A stretch of DNA of 64,000 nt from Salvelinus alpinus (Eukaryota; Chordata; Actinopteri; Salmoniformes; Salmonidae), in the NCBI RefSeq assembly GCF_045679555.1, contig NC_092094.1, forward strand, positions 15,948,612 through 16,012,611. Reading direction: 5' to 3'. Under the pieces are notes generated by a model that saw only the letters and a program-made list of their open reading frames with translations, did no database searches and had not been told where the DNA came from. Positions 1 through 18,783 of this stretch are shown here, one piece after another (positions within the stretch are counted from its first letter, which is position 1; every line of letters starts with the position of its first letter). A program made the position numbers and the translations under genes.

Positions 1-1516
1 ACTGCCCTTTCCCACCTGGACAAAAGGAACACTTATGTGAGAATGCTATTCATTGACTACAGCTCAGCGTTCAACACCATAGTACCCTCAAAGCTCATCA
101 CTAAGCTAAGGATCCTGGGACTAAACACCTCCCTCTGCAACTGGATCCTGTACTTCCTGATGGGCTGCCCCCAGGTGGTGAGGGTAGGTAGCAACACATC
201 TGCCATGCTGATCCTCAACACTGGAGCTCCCCAGGGGTGCGTGCTCAGTCCCCTCCTGTACTCCCTGTTCACCCACGACTGCATGACCAGGCACGACTCC
301 AACACCATCATTAAGTTTGCTAATGACACAACAGTGGTAGGCCTGATCACTGACAATGACGAGACAGCCTATAGGGAGGAGGTCAGAGACCTGGCCGGGT
401 GGTGCCAGAATAACAACCTATCCCTCAACATAACCAATACTAAGGAGATGATTGTGGACTACAGAAAAGGAGGACCGAGCACGCCCCCATTCTCATCGAC
501 GGGGCGGTAGTGGAGCAGGTTGAGAGCTTCAAGTTCCTTGGTGTCCACATCAACAACAAACTAGAATGGTCCAAACACACCAAGACAGTCGAAAGGAGGG
601 CACGACAAAGCCTATTCCCCTTCAGGAAACTAAAAAGATTTGGCATGGGTCCTCAGATCCTCAAAAGGTTCTACAGCTGCATCATCGAGAGCATCCTGAC
701 TGGTTGCATCACTGCCTGGTACGGCAATTGCTCGGCCTCTGACCGCAAGACACTACAGAGGGTAGTGCATACGGCCCAGTACATCACTGGGGCTAAGCTG
801 CCTGCCATCCAGGACCTCTACACCAGGCGGTGTCAGAGGAAGGGCCTAAAAATTGTCAAAGACCCCAGCCACCCCAGTTATAGACTGTTCTCTCTACTAC
901 TGCATGGCAAGCGGTACCGGAGTGCCAAGTCTAGGACAAAAAGGCTACTCAACAGTTTTTACCCCCAAGTCATAAGACTCCTGAACAGGTAATCAAATGG
1001 CTACCCGGACTATTTGCATTGTGTGCCCCCCCAACCCCTCTTTTTACACTGCTGCTACTCTCTGTTTATCATATATGCATAGTCACTTTATCTATACATT
1101 CATGTACAGTACATACTACCTCAATTGGGCCGACCAACCAGTGCTCCCGCACATTGGCTAACCGGGCTATCTGCATTGTGTCCCGCCACCCGCCACCCAC
1201 CACCCGCCACCCGCCAACCCCTCTTTTACGCTACTGCTACTCTCTGTTCATCATAAATGCATAGTCACTTTAACCCTATCTACATGTACATACTACCTCA
1301 ATCAGCCTGACTAACCGGTGTCTGTATGTAGCCTCGCTACTTTTATAGCCTCGCTTCTGTATATAGCCTGTCTTTTTACTGTTGTTTTATTTCTTTACCT
1401 ACCTATTGTTCACCTTATACCTTTTTTGCACTATTGGTTAGAGCCTGTAAGTAAGCATTTCACTGTAAGGTCTACACCTGTTGTATTCGGCGCAAGTGAC
1501 AAATAAACTTTGATTA
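1..1516 (+). mobile_element. LINE (non-LTR retrotransposon), 5'-truncated by window edge
   Basis: This is the 3' half of a teleost LINE: the end of the reverse transcriptase, a C-terminal region and the 3' UTR. The reverse transcriptase palm is visible at 37-510 ([22 protein letters not shown]), and the C-terminal region continues at about 483-992 (ESFKFLGVHI, WSKHTKTV, RFYSC-IESILTGCITAWYG). The two pieces are in different frames, so there is a one-base indel near 475-485. The catalytic FADD box reads FAND at about 313-325, so this copy is dead. The 3' UTR (993-1516) contains a roughly 150-bp segment present twice (from about 1012 and about 1170) and ends in a GTGACAAATAAACTTTGATT-type tail. 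The clade (Rex1/L2-like) is not certain. The copy abuts a Tc1-like element. Confidence 0.88.
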
Positions 1517-2401
1517 ATTAATTGACATCATTTGAGTCAATTGGAGGTGTACCTGTGGCTGTATTTCAAGGCCTATCTTCAAACTCAATTCCTCTTTACT
1601 TGACATCATGGGAAAATCAAAAGAAATCAGCCAATACCTCAGAAAAAAAATTGTAGACCTCCACAAGTCTGGTTCATCCTTGGGAGCAATTTTCAAATGC
1701 CTGAAGGTACCACGTTCATCTGCACAAACAATAGTGTGCAAGTATAAACACCATGGGACCACGCAGCCGCCATACCGCTCAGGAAGGAGACACGTTCTGT
1801 CTCCTAGAGATGAACGTACTTTGGTGTGAAAAGTGCAAATCAATCCCAGAACAACAGCAAAGGACCTTGTGAAGATGCTGGAGGAAACAGGCACAAAAGT
1901 ATCTATATCCACAGTAAAACAAGTCCTATATCGCTCAGCAAGGAAGAAGCCACTGCTCCAAAAGCGCCATAAAAAAGCCAGACTACGGTTTGCAACTCCA
2001 CATGGGTACAAAGATCCTACTTTTTGGAGAAATGTCCTCTGGTCTGATGAAACAAAAATAGAACTGTTTGGCCATAATGACCATCATCATGTTAGGAGGA
2101 AAAAGGGGGAGGGCTTGCAAACCGAAGAACACCATCCCTACCATGAAGCACGGGCGTACTACCAAATACTAATTGAGTGTATGTAAACTTTTGAACCACT
2201 GGGAATGTGATGAAAGAAATAAAAACTGAAATAAATCATTCTCTCTACTATTATTCTGACATGTCACATTCTTAAAAATGAAGTGGTGATCCTAACTGAC
2301 CTAAGACAGGGAATTTTTACTTGGATTAAATGTCAGGAATTGTGAAAAACTTAGTTTAAATATATTTGGCTAAGGTGTATGTAAACTTCCGACTTCAACT
2401 G
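1517..2401 (+). mobile_element. Tc1-like element, Sleeping Beauty type, 5' end missing and internally deleted
   Basis: The sequence starts directly after the LINE tail with the leader of a Sleeping Beauty-type Tc1 element. The transposase N-terminus is read at 1608-1829 (GKSKEISQ, SGSSLGAI, RSGRRHVLSPRDERTL) and continues at 1833-2150 after an in-frame stop (TTAKDLVKMLEETGTKVS, then RKKPLLQ, LWSDETKIELFGHN). SDETKIE carries the first catalytic Asp of the DDE triad. The middle and C-terminus, with the second Asp and the Glu, are deleted between about 2150 and 2165. The 3' inverted repeat region follows, with both direct repeats (GTAAACTTTTGAACCACTGG at about 2184 and the outer GTAAACTTCCGACTTCAACTG ending at 2401). 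The left terminal repeat is absent. Confidence 0.88.
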
Positions 2402-3092
2402 TACCATGTGTATCCCGTACATACGACTAATGAAACTTGAAACTTTCCTATTAGCCATGTGTGGAAAGTCATCCACCTATTTCTCTTCTAGCCGATAAGC
2501 ACTGCATAATATTGCACGTTCCTCGCGCTTGCTGTCCAACCTATGGGCTCACTTTTGCAATTATCACCTTCCCCTCGACCAACCAATGGGTGTAAATCTT
2601 GGGATGTATTTATTTGTCAACTTACCCTCGTTCTCTCACTTGCTGTTTTTCAGCAACAGTTTTTGACAACCATCCATCTCCCTAATACCACCAGCTACAG
2701 TATAATAACCTTAAGGCACATTATTGGAACTCCTTGATGCTGGCTGACCTGCATAGGGCTATCTGCCATCACATCATCTGGCGCAGAGGATCTTCCCTCG
2801 GAGACGAGGCCATTCCCCAAAGTATTTAATAAAATGTCATGTTGCATTCCGTCTTTGTTGTTCATTCAGTTAAGCCTGTACTCAACTGAAATAAGCTGCA
2901 CTGCTGCTAGAACACATACTGGTGGTAAATAAGCTCTAATTATAGACACAGACCCCTAGTGTTATGATGGACATCACTGTGGGGTCCCATCTCTGTCCTA
3001 CCCCCTCCTCGTGACTACCTTTCTCTAATTACCCCACTGTGGGGACATCTATCACTCATCCCCTCCTCTAAACCTCCACTCCTAATAATAGT
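2402..3092. other. intergenic, no gene seen
   Basis: Unique-looking AT-rich sequence with no ORF that resembles a protein family and no clear repeat. The short open frames here have no support. Confidence 0.5.
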
Positions 3093-3252
3093 GTGGGCAT
3101 CTCTCTCTCCTTCCCTCTCTCTCTCCCACGCTCCCCACTCTCGCTATCTCCCTCTCCCCCACCCTCTCCTCTCTCCCTTTCTCTCTCTCTCTCTCTCCCC
3201 CCTCTCCCTCTCCCCTTCCCTCTCTCTCCCCCTCTCCCTCTCTCTCTCCCCT
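3093..3252. repeat. polypyrimidine (CT-rich) simple repeat
   Basis: About 160 bases are nearly all C and T on the + strand, as irregular CTCTCTCC blocks. The Ser/Pro/Leu and Arg/Glu/Gly open frames over it are compositional artefacts. Confidence 0.9.
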
Positions 3253-3737
3253 GTTGTTCAGTTATAGGAGCTCCACTGCTATGTCTACCAATGGCTTCAC
3301 TCAGGCCCCTGCTGGTTTCAGCCAGTGAGAGGTAGGAGGCTGTCACAGCCAATGAGCAAATGAGTCTGTGTCCCGCCAAGGAGGAGGACGGGAGTGATTA
3401 TGGGATATCGCCATGGGAACGGTGTGGGGGAAAATAGTCTCCATTTCTTCCTGCTGGCAGCTCTGACACCCCCACATGCCTTACTAACACACTCTGACTG
3501 TTGGAATGCTGTCTTATCAACACACACACAGGAACACGCACGCAAGTACTAACACACACTTTTACATATACACACACAAACTTATGCACATACAAAAACA
3601 CACACTTTCTCTCTCTCTTTCTAATTTGTAAACACAAATACCGTTTTGGGGTAATGCATAGACAGTAGTTCCTCTCTTAGAATGCTGAGCACACCGTGAC
3701 AGAGGAGGCAGCCACACTTCTGGTATCTTCTTCCTGG

Positions 3738-4022
3738 CCGTCTCCATCACTCTACAACAGAAAAATAATCAAAACATATCATTAGCATCAGATGCCGTCT
3801 CCATCACTCTACAACAGACAAATAATCAAAATGTAGCATTAGCATCAGATGCCGTCTCCATCACTCTACAACAGACAAATAATCAAAATGTAGCATTAGC
3901 ATCAGATGCCGTCTCCATCACTCTACAACAGACAAATAATCAAAATGTAGCATTAGCATCAGATCCCGTCTCCATCACTCTACAACAGACAAATAATCAA
4001 AATGTAGCATTAGCATCAGATG
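3738..4022. repeat. minisatellite, five 57-bp units
   Basis: Five head-to-tail copies of a 57-bp unit begin at 3738, 3795, 3852, 3909 and 3966; each contains CCGTCTCCATCACTCTACAA. The first copy is the most diverged (AAAACATATC in place of AAAATGTAGC). Copies 2-4 are almost identical, and copy 5 has a GATCCC variant for GATGCC. The period is exactly 57 with no spacers. Confidence 0.95.
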
Positions 4023-4480
4023 TTTTTCTGTGTTTGTTTTTGCAACATTTGTAGCAAATATCTGTACTATTTCCATATAGTTAATTATAGGATATTTGGA
4101 TTTAAAGATAAAAAAGGTCCTTTAATTTTTCTAACCAAGAATTACAGAAGACTGGGTATGAACCTCCCTTAGGGAAAAAGAAAAGGTGGAATTTATAATG
4201 AATCAATTAAAATCCTAAAATGATTGTCTAAATTCTCAAAGGCTTCCCAAAACACACTTCAGAGGACTTCAGAGACGAAACTGCTTTCATCTTTAAACTG
4301 ACATCCTTATTTACAGTCTACAGTCAGACGAGCAAAGACTAAGGTCAGCTCGCTACTGATTAATGAGGAAGCTTGATTTATGGTTTAATTCTTTCATTTT
4401 CTCTACCAGCTACAGTAGATGAGTAAAATCCTTTCATTGTTTAATTCCCACTAAACATCTCCCAATCTCTGCTTTCAAAT
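4023..4480. other. intergenic, no gene seen
   Basis: AT-rich unique-looking sequence between the minisatellite and the TC microsatellite. No gene or recognised repeat is visible. Confidence 0.5.
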
Positions 4481-6883
<2,403 letters not shown>

Positions 6884-6968
6884 GTGCCAAATGGCACCAT
6901 ATTCCCTACATAGTGCACTACTTTTGACCAGAGCCCTATTGGAGAACAGGGTGCCATTTGGGACGCAA
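6884..6968. mobile_element. short inverted-repeat (foldback) element common in salmonids
   Basis: The left arm (GTGCCAAATGGCACCATATT) and right arm (GGGTGCCATTTGGGACGCA) are inverted copies around a short core that includes TAGTGCACTACTTTTGACCA. The arrangement matches a very abundant salmonid palindromic repeat known from memory. It has no coding capacity. Confidence 0.75.
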
Positions 6969-8166
6969 CCTATAACAACAGAAACCCATGAGGACACTAC
7001 TTCCCTTTAATAACTCTTATTAAAATCTACTGTTGGCCCTGCAGTCATGATTCAATAATTCTGTCTGAAAATTAAATGTTCCTAAACAGTCTAGTGAGAT
7101 GGAAAGGAACATGTGGGGGCTTATAGCCTCTTCTCTAATCACACGGTAGTTAGTGAAGTCAGTTTTTGCTGAGGCATGTCTAAGCTACAGTACGTCAATG
7201 CTACTAACGAGGATATCAATGATAGGCCTCTAACATTCATTTACATACAGTTTCTTTGGTATTATGTTCAATGTGATGGAACTGGCTTACAGTATTCACA
7301 CCCCTTGACTTTTTACACATTTTGTTGTGATACAGCCTGAAATTAAAATGGATTAAATATATATTTTGTGTCACTGATCTACACACAATACCCCATAATG
7401 TCAAAGTCAAATTTTGTTTGTAGAATATTTTTTCATTAATCTTGAGTCAATAACTATTCAACCCCTTTGGCAAGCCTAAATAAGTTCAGGAGTACAAAAT
7501 GTGCTTAACAAATCGCATAATAAGTTGCATGGATTCCCTGTTCAATAATAGTGGTTAACATTGTTTTTTTTATGACTACCCAATCTCTGTACCCCACAAA
7601 TACAATTATCTTTAAGGTCCCTCAATTGAGTAATGAATTTCAAACACAGATTCAACCACAAAGACCAGGGAGTTTTTTCAATGCCTCGCAAAGAAGGGCA
7701 CCGATTGGCAGATGTGTGTAAAAAAAAAAGCAGTTGCTCAATATCCCTCTGAGCATGGTGAAGTTATTAGGCTTTGGATGGTGTATCAATATACCCAGTC
7801 ACAACAAAGATTCAGACGTCCTTCCTAACTCAGTTGCCGGAGAGGAAGAAAACCACTCAGGGATTTCGCCATGAGGCCAATGGTGACTTTAAAAGAGTTA
7901 CATAGGTTAATGGTTGTGATAGGAGAAAACTGTGGATGGATCAACAACATTGTAGTTACTCCACAATACTAACCTAAATGACAAAGTGAAAAGAAGGAAG
8001 CTTGTACAGAATACAAATATTCCAAAACATGCAAATCCAACAGAACATATCACTGAGTACCACTCTATTTTCAAGCATGGTGGTGGCTGCATCATGTAAT
8101 GGATTTGCTTGTCATCGGCAAGGACTAGGGAGTTGTTTTGGATAAAAAATAAACGGAAAACAGCTA

Positions 8167-8784
8167 GTAGTGGTAGTGGTAGAAAAAGTACCCAATTGTC
8201 ATACTTGAGTAAAAGTAAAGATACCTTAATAGAAAATGACTCAAGGAAAAGTGAAAGTCACCCAGTAAAATACTACTTGAGTAAAAGTCTAAAAGTATTT
8301 GGTTTTAAATCTACTTAAGTATCAAAATGAAATGTAATTGCTAAAATATAATTAAGTATCAAAAGTAAAAGTATGAATAATAAACACTTCCTTACATTAA
8401 GCAATCCAGACGCCACAATTTTCTTTTCTTTTAAATGTACGGATAGTCAGGGACATACTCCAACACTCAGACATAATTTACAAACAAAGCATTTGTGTTT
8501 AGTGAGTCCGCCAGATCAGAGGCATTAGGGATGACTAGGGATGTTCTCTTGATGTTCTCTTGATGACTAGGGATGTTCGCTTGTCCCGCTAAGCATTTAA
8601 AATGTAACGAGTACTTTTTGTTGTCAGGAAAATGTATGGAGTAAAAAGTTCATAACTTTCTTTAGGAATGTAGTGAAGTAAAAGTAAAAGTTGTCAAATA
8701 TATAAATAGTAAAGTACAGATACCCCCATAAATGACTTAAGTAGTACTTTAAACTATTTTTACCTAAAGAACTTTACACCACTG
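8167..8784. mobile_element. non-autonomous DNA transposon (hAT-like MITE), nested
   Basis: This is a 618-bp element of a family common in salmonids, rich in AGTAAAAGTA motifs. It has imperfect terminal inverted repeats: TAGTGGTAGAAAAAGTACCC at the left and ACTTTACACCACTG at the right (CAGTGGTG-type ends). It lies within the Tc1-like copy, and GCTA occurs at both flanks (8163-8166 and 8785-8788); an 8-bp duplication with two mismatches is possible. CAGTGG-type ends and an 8-bp duplication are hAT characters, so that class is inferred. No coding region is visible. Confidence 0.72.
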
Positions 8785-8933
8785 GCTATAAGCGCAGGCA
8801 AATCCTAGAGGAAAACCTTGTTCAGTCACAGGGTGACAAATTCAGCTTTCAGCAGGACAATAACCTATTTAATTTTCAATAAATTTGCAAAAATGTCTAA
8901 AAACATGTTTTCACTTTGTCATTATGGGGTATT

Positions 8934-11083
8934 CCAAATAAATCTAATCAAATGTTATTAGTCACATGTGCTGAATACAACAGGTGTAGACCTTACAGTG
9001 AAATGCTTACTTGAGCCTCTCACCAACAATGCAGATTACGGATAAGAATAAGAAATAAAAGTAACAAGTAATTAAAAAGCAGCAGTAAAATAACAATGTC
9101 GAGACAATATACAAGTGGGAACCGGTACAAAGTGCGGGGGCACCGGTTAATTGAGGTAATATGTACATGTAGGTAGAGTTATTAAAGTGACTATGCATAG
9201 ATAACAACATAGAGTAGCAGCGGCGTAAAAGAGGGGGAGAGGGGGGAGGGGCAATGCAAATAGTCTGGGTAGCCATTTGATTAGGTGTTCAGGAGTCTTA
9301 TGGCTTGGGGGTAGAAGCTGTTTAGAAGCTCCTTGGACCTAGATTTGGTGCTCCGGTACCGCTTGCCGTGCGGTAGCAGAGAGAACAGTCTATGACTAGG
9401 GTGGCTGGAGTCATTGACAATTTTTAGGGCCTTCCTCTGACACCACCTGGTATAGAGGTCCTGGATAGCAGGGAGCTTGGCCCCAGTGACGTACTGGGCC
9501 GTTCGCATTACCCTCTGTAATGCCTTGCGGTTGGAGGCCGAGCAGGTGCCATACCAGGCAGTGATGCAACCAATCAGGATGCTCTCGATAGTGCACCTGT
9601 AGAACCTTTTGAGGATCTGAGGACCCATGCCAAATCTTTTCAGTCTCCTGAGGTTTTGTTGTGCCATCTTCGCGACTGTCTTGGTGTGCTTGGACCATGT
9701 TTGTTTGTTGGTGATGTGGACACCAAGGCACTTGAAGCTCTCAACTGCTCCATTGCAGCCCCATCGATAAGAATGGGTTCGTGCTCGGTCCTCTTTTTCC
9801 TGTAGTCCACAATCATCTCCTTTGTTTTGATCACGTTGAGGGAGAGGTTGTTGTCCTGGCACCACACTGCCAGGTCTCTGACCTCCTCCCTTTAGGCTGT
9901 CTCGTTGTTGTCAGTGATCAGGCCTACCACTGTTGTGTCATCAGCAAACTTAATGATGCAGTCATGAGTGAACAGGGTGTACAGGAGGGGACTGAGCATG
10001 CACCCCTGAGAGGCCCCTGTGTTGAGGATCAGCGTGGCGTATGTGTTGTTACCTACCCTTACCACCTGGGGGCGGCCCATCAGGAAGTCCAGGATCCAGT
10101 AGCAGAGGGAGGTGTTTAGTCCCAGGGTCCTTAGCTTAGTGATGAGCTTTGAGGGCACTATGGTGTTGAATGCTGAGCTGTAGTCAATGAATAACATTCT
10201 CACATAGGTGTTCCTCTTGTCCAGGTGGGAAAGGGCAGCGTGGAGTGCAATAGATATTGCATCATCTGTGGATCTATTGGGGCGGTATGCAAATTGGAGT
10301 GAGTCTAGGATAATGGTGTTGATGTGAGCCATGACAAGCCTTTCAAAGCGCTTCTTAGTTACAGACATGAGTGCTACGGGTCGGTAGTCATTTAGACAGG
10401 TTACCTTAATGTTCTTGGGCACAGGCACTATGGTGGTCTGCTTGAAACATGTTGGTATTACAGAGGTTGAAAATGTCAGTGAAGACACTTGCCAGTTGGT
10501 CAGCGCGTGCTCGCAGTAAACGTCTTGGTAATCCGTCTGGTCCAGCGGCCTTGTGAATGTTGACCTGTTTAAAGGTCTTGCTCACATCGGCTGCGGAGAG
10601 CGTGATCACACAGACTTCCGTAACAGCTGGTGCTCTCATGCATGTTTCAGTGCCATTTGTCTCAAAGTGAGCATAGAAGGTTCTTAGCTCGTCTGGTAGT
10701 CTCGTTTCGGTGGGCAGCTCTCGGCTATGCTTCCCTTTGTAGTCTGTAATAGTTTGCAAGCCCTGCCACATCCAACGAGCGTCAGAGCCGGCATAGTACG
10801 ATTCGATCTTAGTCCTGTATTGATGCTTTGCCTGTTTGATGGTTCGTCGATTTCTTATAAGCATCCGGGTTAGAGGAAAAAAAGGATTCTGCCAGTCCGT
10901 GGTGAGTAATCGCAGTCCTGATGTCCAGAAGTTATTTTCGGTCATAAGAGACAGTAGCGGCAACATTATGTACAAAATAAGTAAAAAACGAAGTTACAAA
11001 AAATGCAAATATACGAACATAAAACACAATTGGTTGGGGACACGTAAAACATCTGCCTTCTTCTCCTGCGCCATTTTTCCCTT
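8934..11083 (-). mobile_element. LINE copy on - strand, nested in Tc1-like element
   Basis: This 2.1-kb LINE belongs to the same family as the one at window start. Reading on the - strand it has a 5' region (from about 11083), the reverse transcriptase at 10975-9640 and the C-terminal region to 9281, then a 3' UTR to 8934. Visible motifs are [35 protein letters not shown] and an intact catalytic FADDTT, then RFGMGPQILKRFY and GCITAWYG. It is broken by a nonsense codon at about 9891 (ETA-stop-REEV), by a frameshift in the region of about 9750, and by another between the 10975 and 10488 frames. It is 5'-truncated: no endonuclease domain is present. Confidence 0.9.
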
Positions 11084-11153
11084 TTGTGTGTAGATGGGTT
11101 AAAAATATATATGTAATCCATTTTGAATTCAGGCTGTAACACAACAAAATGTC

Positions 11154-11370
11154 AACGGAGACAGGGGCAGGGAGGAGATGTTTTTGCCAGCGCTGCAGAT
11201 GGCTATATCGGGCCGCTAATACAGGACTATTAAAGGCCCAGGCCACTACTTTTGTGAGAAAAAAATATGTTTATTTATTTGTTATTATTCTTTTATTATT
11301 CAGATTTTTCAGGGGGTGCTGCAGAACCCTCAGAACCCTTACTTCCCACGGCTATGGTGTTGAATAACTA
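11154..11370. repeat. probable salmonid interspersed repeat
   Basis: Sequence from ACGGAGACAGGGGCAGGGAG through CAGGGGGTGCTGCAGAACCC to TACTTCCCACGGCTATGG resembles a dispersed salmonid repeat known from memory, class unknown. It directly follows the broken right end of the Tc1-like copy. Confidence 0.45.
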
Positions 11371-13989
<2,619 letters not shown>

Positions 13990-14445
13990 TTATTTTAGTG
14001 CTTTATACTACTCCACAATTTTGTGATATGCAATTGGTAGTTACAGTCTTGTCCCATCGCTGCAACTCCCGTATGGACTCGGGAGAGGCGAAGGTTCAGA
14101 GTCATGCATCCTCCGAAACACGACCTTGCCAAGCTGCACTGCTTCTTGACACACTGCTCGCTTAGCCCGGAAGCCAGCCGCACCACTGTGTCGGAGGAAA
14201 CACCAGACAACTGGCAACCGAAGTCAGTGTGCATGCGCCCGGCCCACCACAGGAGTCGCTAGAGCACGGTGGGACAAGGACATTCTGGTCAGCCAAACCC
14301 TTCCCTAACTCGGACAATGCTGGGCCAATTGTGCGCCGCCTCATAAGTCTCCCGGTCGAGGCCAGCTGATACACAGCCTGGGATCGAACCCGGGTCTGTA
14401 ATGACACCTCTAGCACTGCGATGCAGTGCCTTAGACAGCAATTCT
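13990..14445 (-). mobile_element. tRNA-derived SINE, AvaIII-like family
   Basis: Read on the - strand from about 14445, the element has a tRNA-like head (TCTAAGGCACTGCATCGCAG and the B box GGGTTCGATCCC near 14381-14393) and a long body with conserved blocks (TGTTTCGGAGGATGCATGAC, containing an ATGCAT AvaIII site at about 14104). It ends in an AT-rich tail near 13990. The arrangement matches an abundant salmonid SINE. The B box is the internal RNA polymerase III promoter of the repeat; it is not a functional tRNA gene. Confidence 0.75.
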
Positions 14446-15456
14446 GGGTGGTCCTAGACAAATCTACTTTGAAAAAGTATACACCTCACACACAAGGTTA
14501 TGGGCTTAAAAAAATAGAAGACAACTGTATCATGTCAAATGTAGAGTTGAAATGTATTCAATTTTGAGTTTGCATCCCAATATTACACTTTATATGCATC
14601 AAAGAAGACTAAAATATAACAAAACCGTTTGACATAGAAACACTGGATTTTCGGCGTAGAAAGAAGAAAAGGTTTATTAATTATAAAATTATGAAAAATA
14701 TGACTAACATTCCACCCATGAGGCCACTAGAGGGCGAGTTGGTCATTTGACTGCAGGAAAACTACAGAGCAAGTTTCGTGAAATGTTCTTTTTAAATCTG
14801 TGGTTAAGATATGAGTTGTAGTCATGTACGTCAATTCTATTTAATACACAACTGAAATTATGTAAATTATCCACTGGGTTTGTATTGGGAAGATAAATGC
14901 CAATAGAAAACAAGATGGAAGACATTCCTACATATATGACACAGGGGGACTCTAATTGGTAACAGTGACTGACAAATGCTGTACATCAACATTTCCCCAT
15001 TACTCAAATACCACCACATAGACCATTAACAAGGACACACAAATGAAGTGTGAATGCAGTATGATACCCGAGATGTGAAGGGCACTTAGCGCAGTATGGA
15101 GATGAAGAAGGAGGGGAAGGAGATGATTATGCCAGCCTAGTTGAAAACATACAGGATGTCACCCAATCATTGGCAATGGAAGGAGAACAGTGATTTGCAA
15201 TGCCTTGGCAGCCAGGTAGCACAAAAAGGGAAGAGAACTCTGACAAGTAAATGTACATCTCAGGGCTATTGCTAAGCTCCTCTGTTGTTGAAATTTGTGT
15301 TGACACTGTTTTGTATGGCTTTCACTTTTACTATTTATTTTCTCGATTGTTCAAATGTGGTTGCTCTGTTCATCTCCATCTTGAGTCTTAAAAAGTTAAA
15401 TGGAGACTTTTTGCAATGGTTGCTTTACAAACTTATCACACACATCATCAAGCATA
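14446..15456. other. intergenic, no gene seen
   Basis: AT-rich sequence. No exon, RNA gene or repeat family was recognised. Confidence 0.5.
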
Positions 15457-17042
<1,586 letters not shown>

Positions 17043-17483
17043 TATGTTGAACATCATGGCATTCCAAACAACATTTTAAAGAGCGCTTAAAGCAAACCTT
17101 ACAGAAGTAAATGAGCGGAACATTTGGGGGATGACTTGCAACATTGTAAGCAGAAGGAAGGAAGTAGCTTTATGAAAAAATGACTTTATTCGGACAACAA
17201 CAAAAAACAGCACTAAAATATCATGGGAAATATCAGAGTACCTATGCCAAAAAAGGGCAACCAAAAGACATTGCAATTTGTAGATAGTGTATTTCATGCT
17301 AGAATTATATTTCATGCTAGATTGTTTATCATGCTAGAATGTAACAGCATGGTCTGATCTAGTTCTAATGATGCTGGGGGCTCAAGGGGTTAATGGAGAT
17401 AAGGAGGTCTAAAGAGAGGAATAGCTAGAACGGACCCTCTCTCTTTTCGGATTGGCATCTTCCCATTCCCTCCTGTGCAGCCA
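17043..17483. other. intergenic, no gene seen
   Basis: AT-rich sequence with a small local repeat (TTCATGCTAGA near 17293 and 17311). No gene is supported. Confidence 0.5.
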
Positions 17484-18014
<531 letters not shown>

Positions 18015-18210
18015 TGGCTTAAAGGGATAGTTCACCCAAACTACAAAATTATATTGGTTTCTTTACCTTGTAAGCAGTCTATGGACAAGGTATGAGAGCA
18101 ATCCATGCTTTGGTTTAGTTTGTGTATTTGTTGCACAAATCCCATTCAAGTCATGAGACCGATATTAGCATTTTCCGAGTGTTATGGAATATGGAAAGTT
18201 TAGTGATTGG
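18015..18210. repeat. probable salmonid interspersed repeat
   Basis: TAAAGGGATAGTTCACCCAA followed by GTAAGCAGTCTATGGACAAG and CAATCCATGCTTTGGTTTAG matches a dispersed repeat remembered from salmonid genomes. The class is not known, and no ends or duplications were defined. Confidence 0.5.
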
Positions 18211-18783
18211 ATAAGAGTAAATAAACCAAATTGTATGTCCTTACCTAAATGTCCCTTGTTATAAACTCAGTCTATTCACTAAAGGGGGCTTTGTGATTCA
18301 GAAAGAAGGATCATTGGCTTAATAAGAGAACCATCTGCAGTTGAACAAATATTATTGAAGACGTTCAGATCATCTCTAATCAACATTGTGATGAGTGGAA
18401 GCAGGACATGAATGCCAAATTACCACCCCCAAACCTATAAAAACAGTTACTATATGAACAATGCAGAAATTCTATTGAATAGAAAAAATCAAAATGGTTT
18501 GATGAAAGAATAAAGAGAGAGTAGGTGAGAGAAAGAAAAGCTGTCAGAAAAGCTGGGCTTTGAACATGATCAGAGACATAGTTTAAACAAAGAACAAAGC
18601 AGGCAACTACGGAGAAGAAAGGGCTACCTGCGAGTTGGGAAAACAAAGGGTTTGAGGAAGAGAAGACATTTTGGCAGTGTGAGCAGTATAGCTAGAGAGT
18701 GGTGTGGAACTACAGTTGAAACCCATGAATATCAATGAGTGTTAGATATATTATTTCCCATCAGGTATTGTAGCTTTACTCAC

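Larger units (their letters stand above)
7290..11153 (+). mobile_element. Tc1-like element, degraded, split by two later insertions
   Basis: A second salmonid Tc1-like family is present in three pieces: 7290-8166, 8785-8933 and 11084-11153. The left piece begins with CAGTATTCACACCCCTTGAC and continues through the leader and the remnants of the transposase (for example TCAGTTGCCGGAGAGGAAG near 7832). The second and third pieces continue the same consensus (CAGGACAATAACCT; TCATTATGGGGTATT joined to TTGTGTGTAGATGGG across the LINE). The right terminal repeat is missing after about 11152, and coding is destroyed by stops and a large internal deletion. The pieces are interrupted by a MITE and a LINE. 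Confidence 0.85.

Noticed and set aside
3738-4022. CRISPR-like array
   Set aside because: The 57-bp units abut without spacers, and the genome is eukaryotic. It is a minisatellite.
14340-14445. tRNA gene suggested by the B box GGGTTCGATCCC
   Set aside because: No cloverleaf or anticodon arm could be formed, and the sequence continues into a SINE body. It is the head of a tRNA-derived SINE. The same holds for 25028 and 59088.
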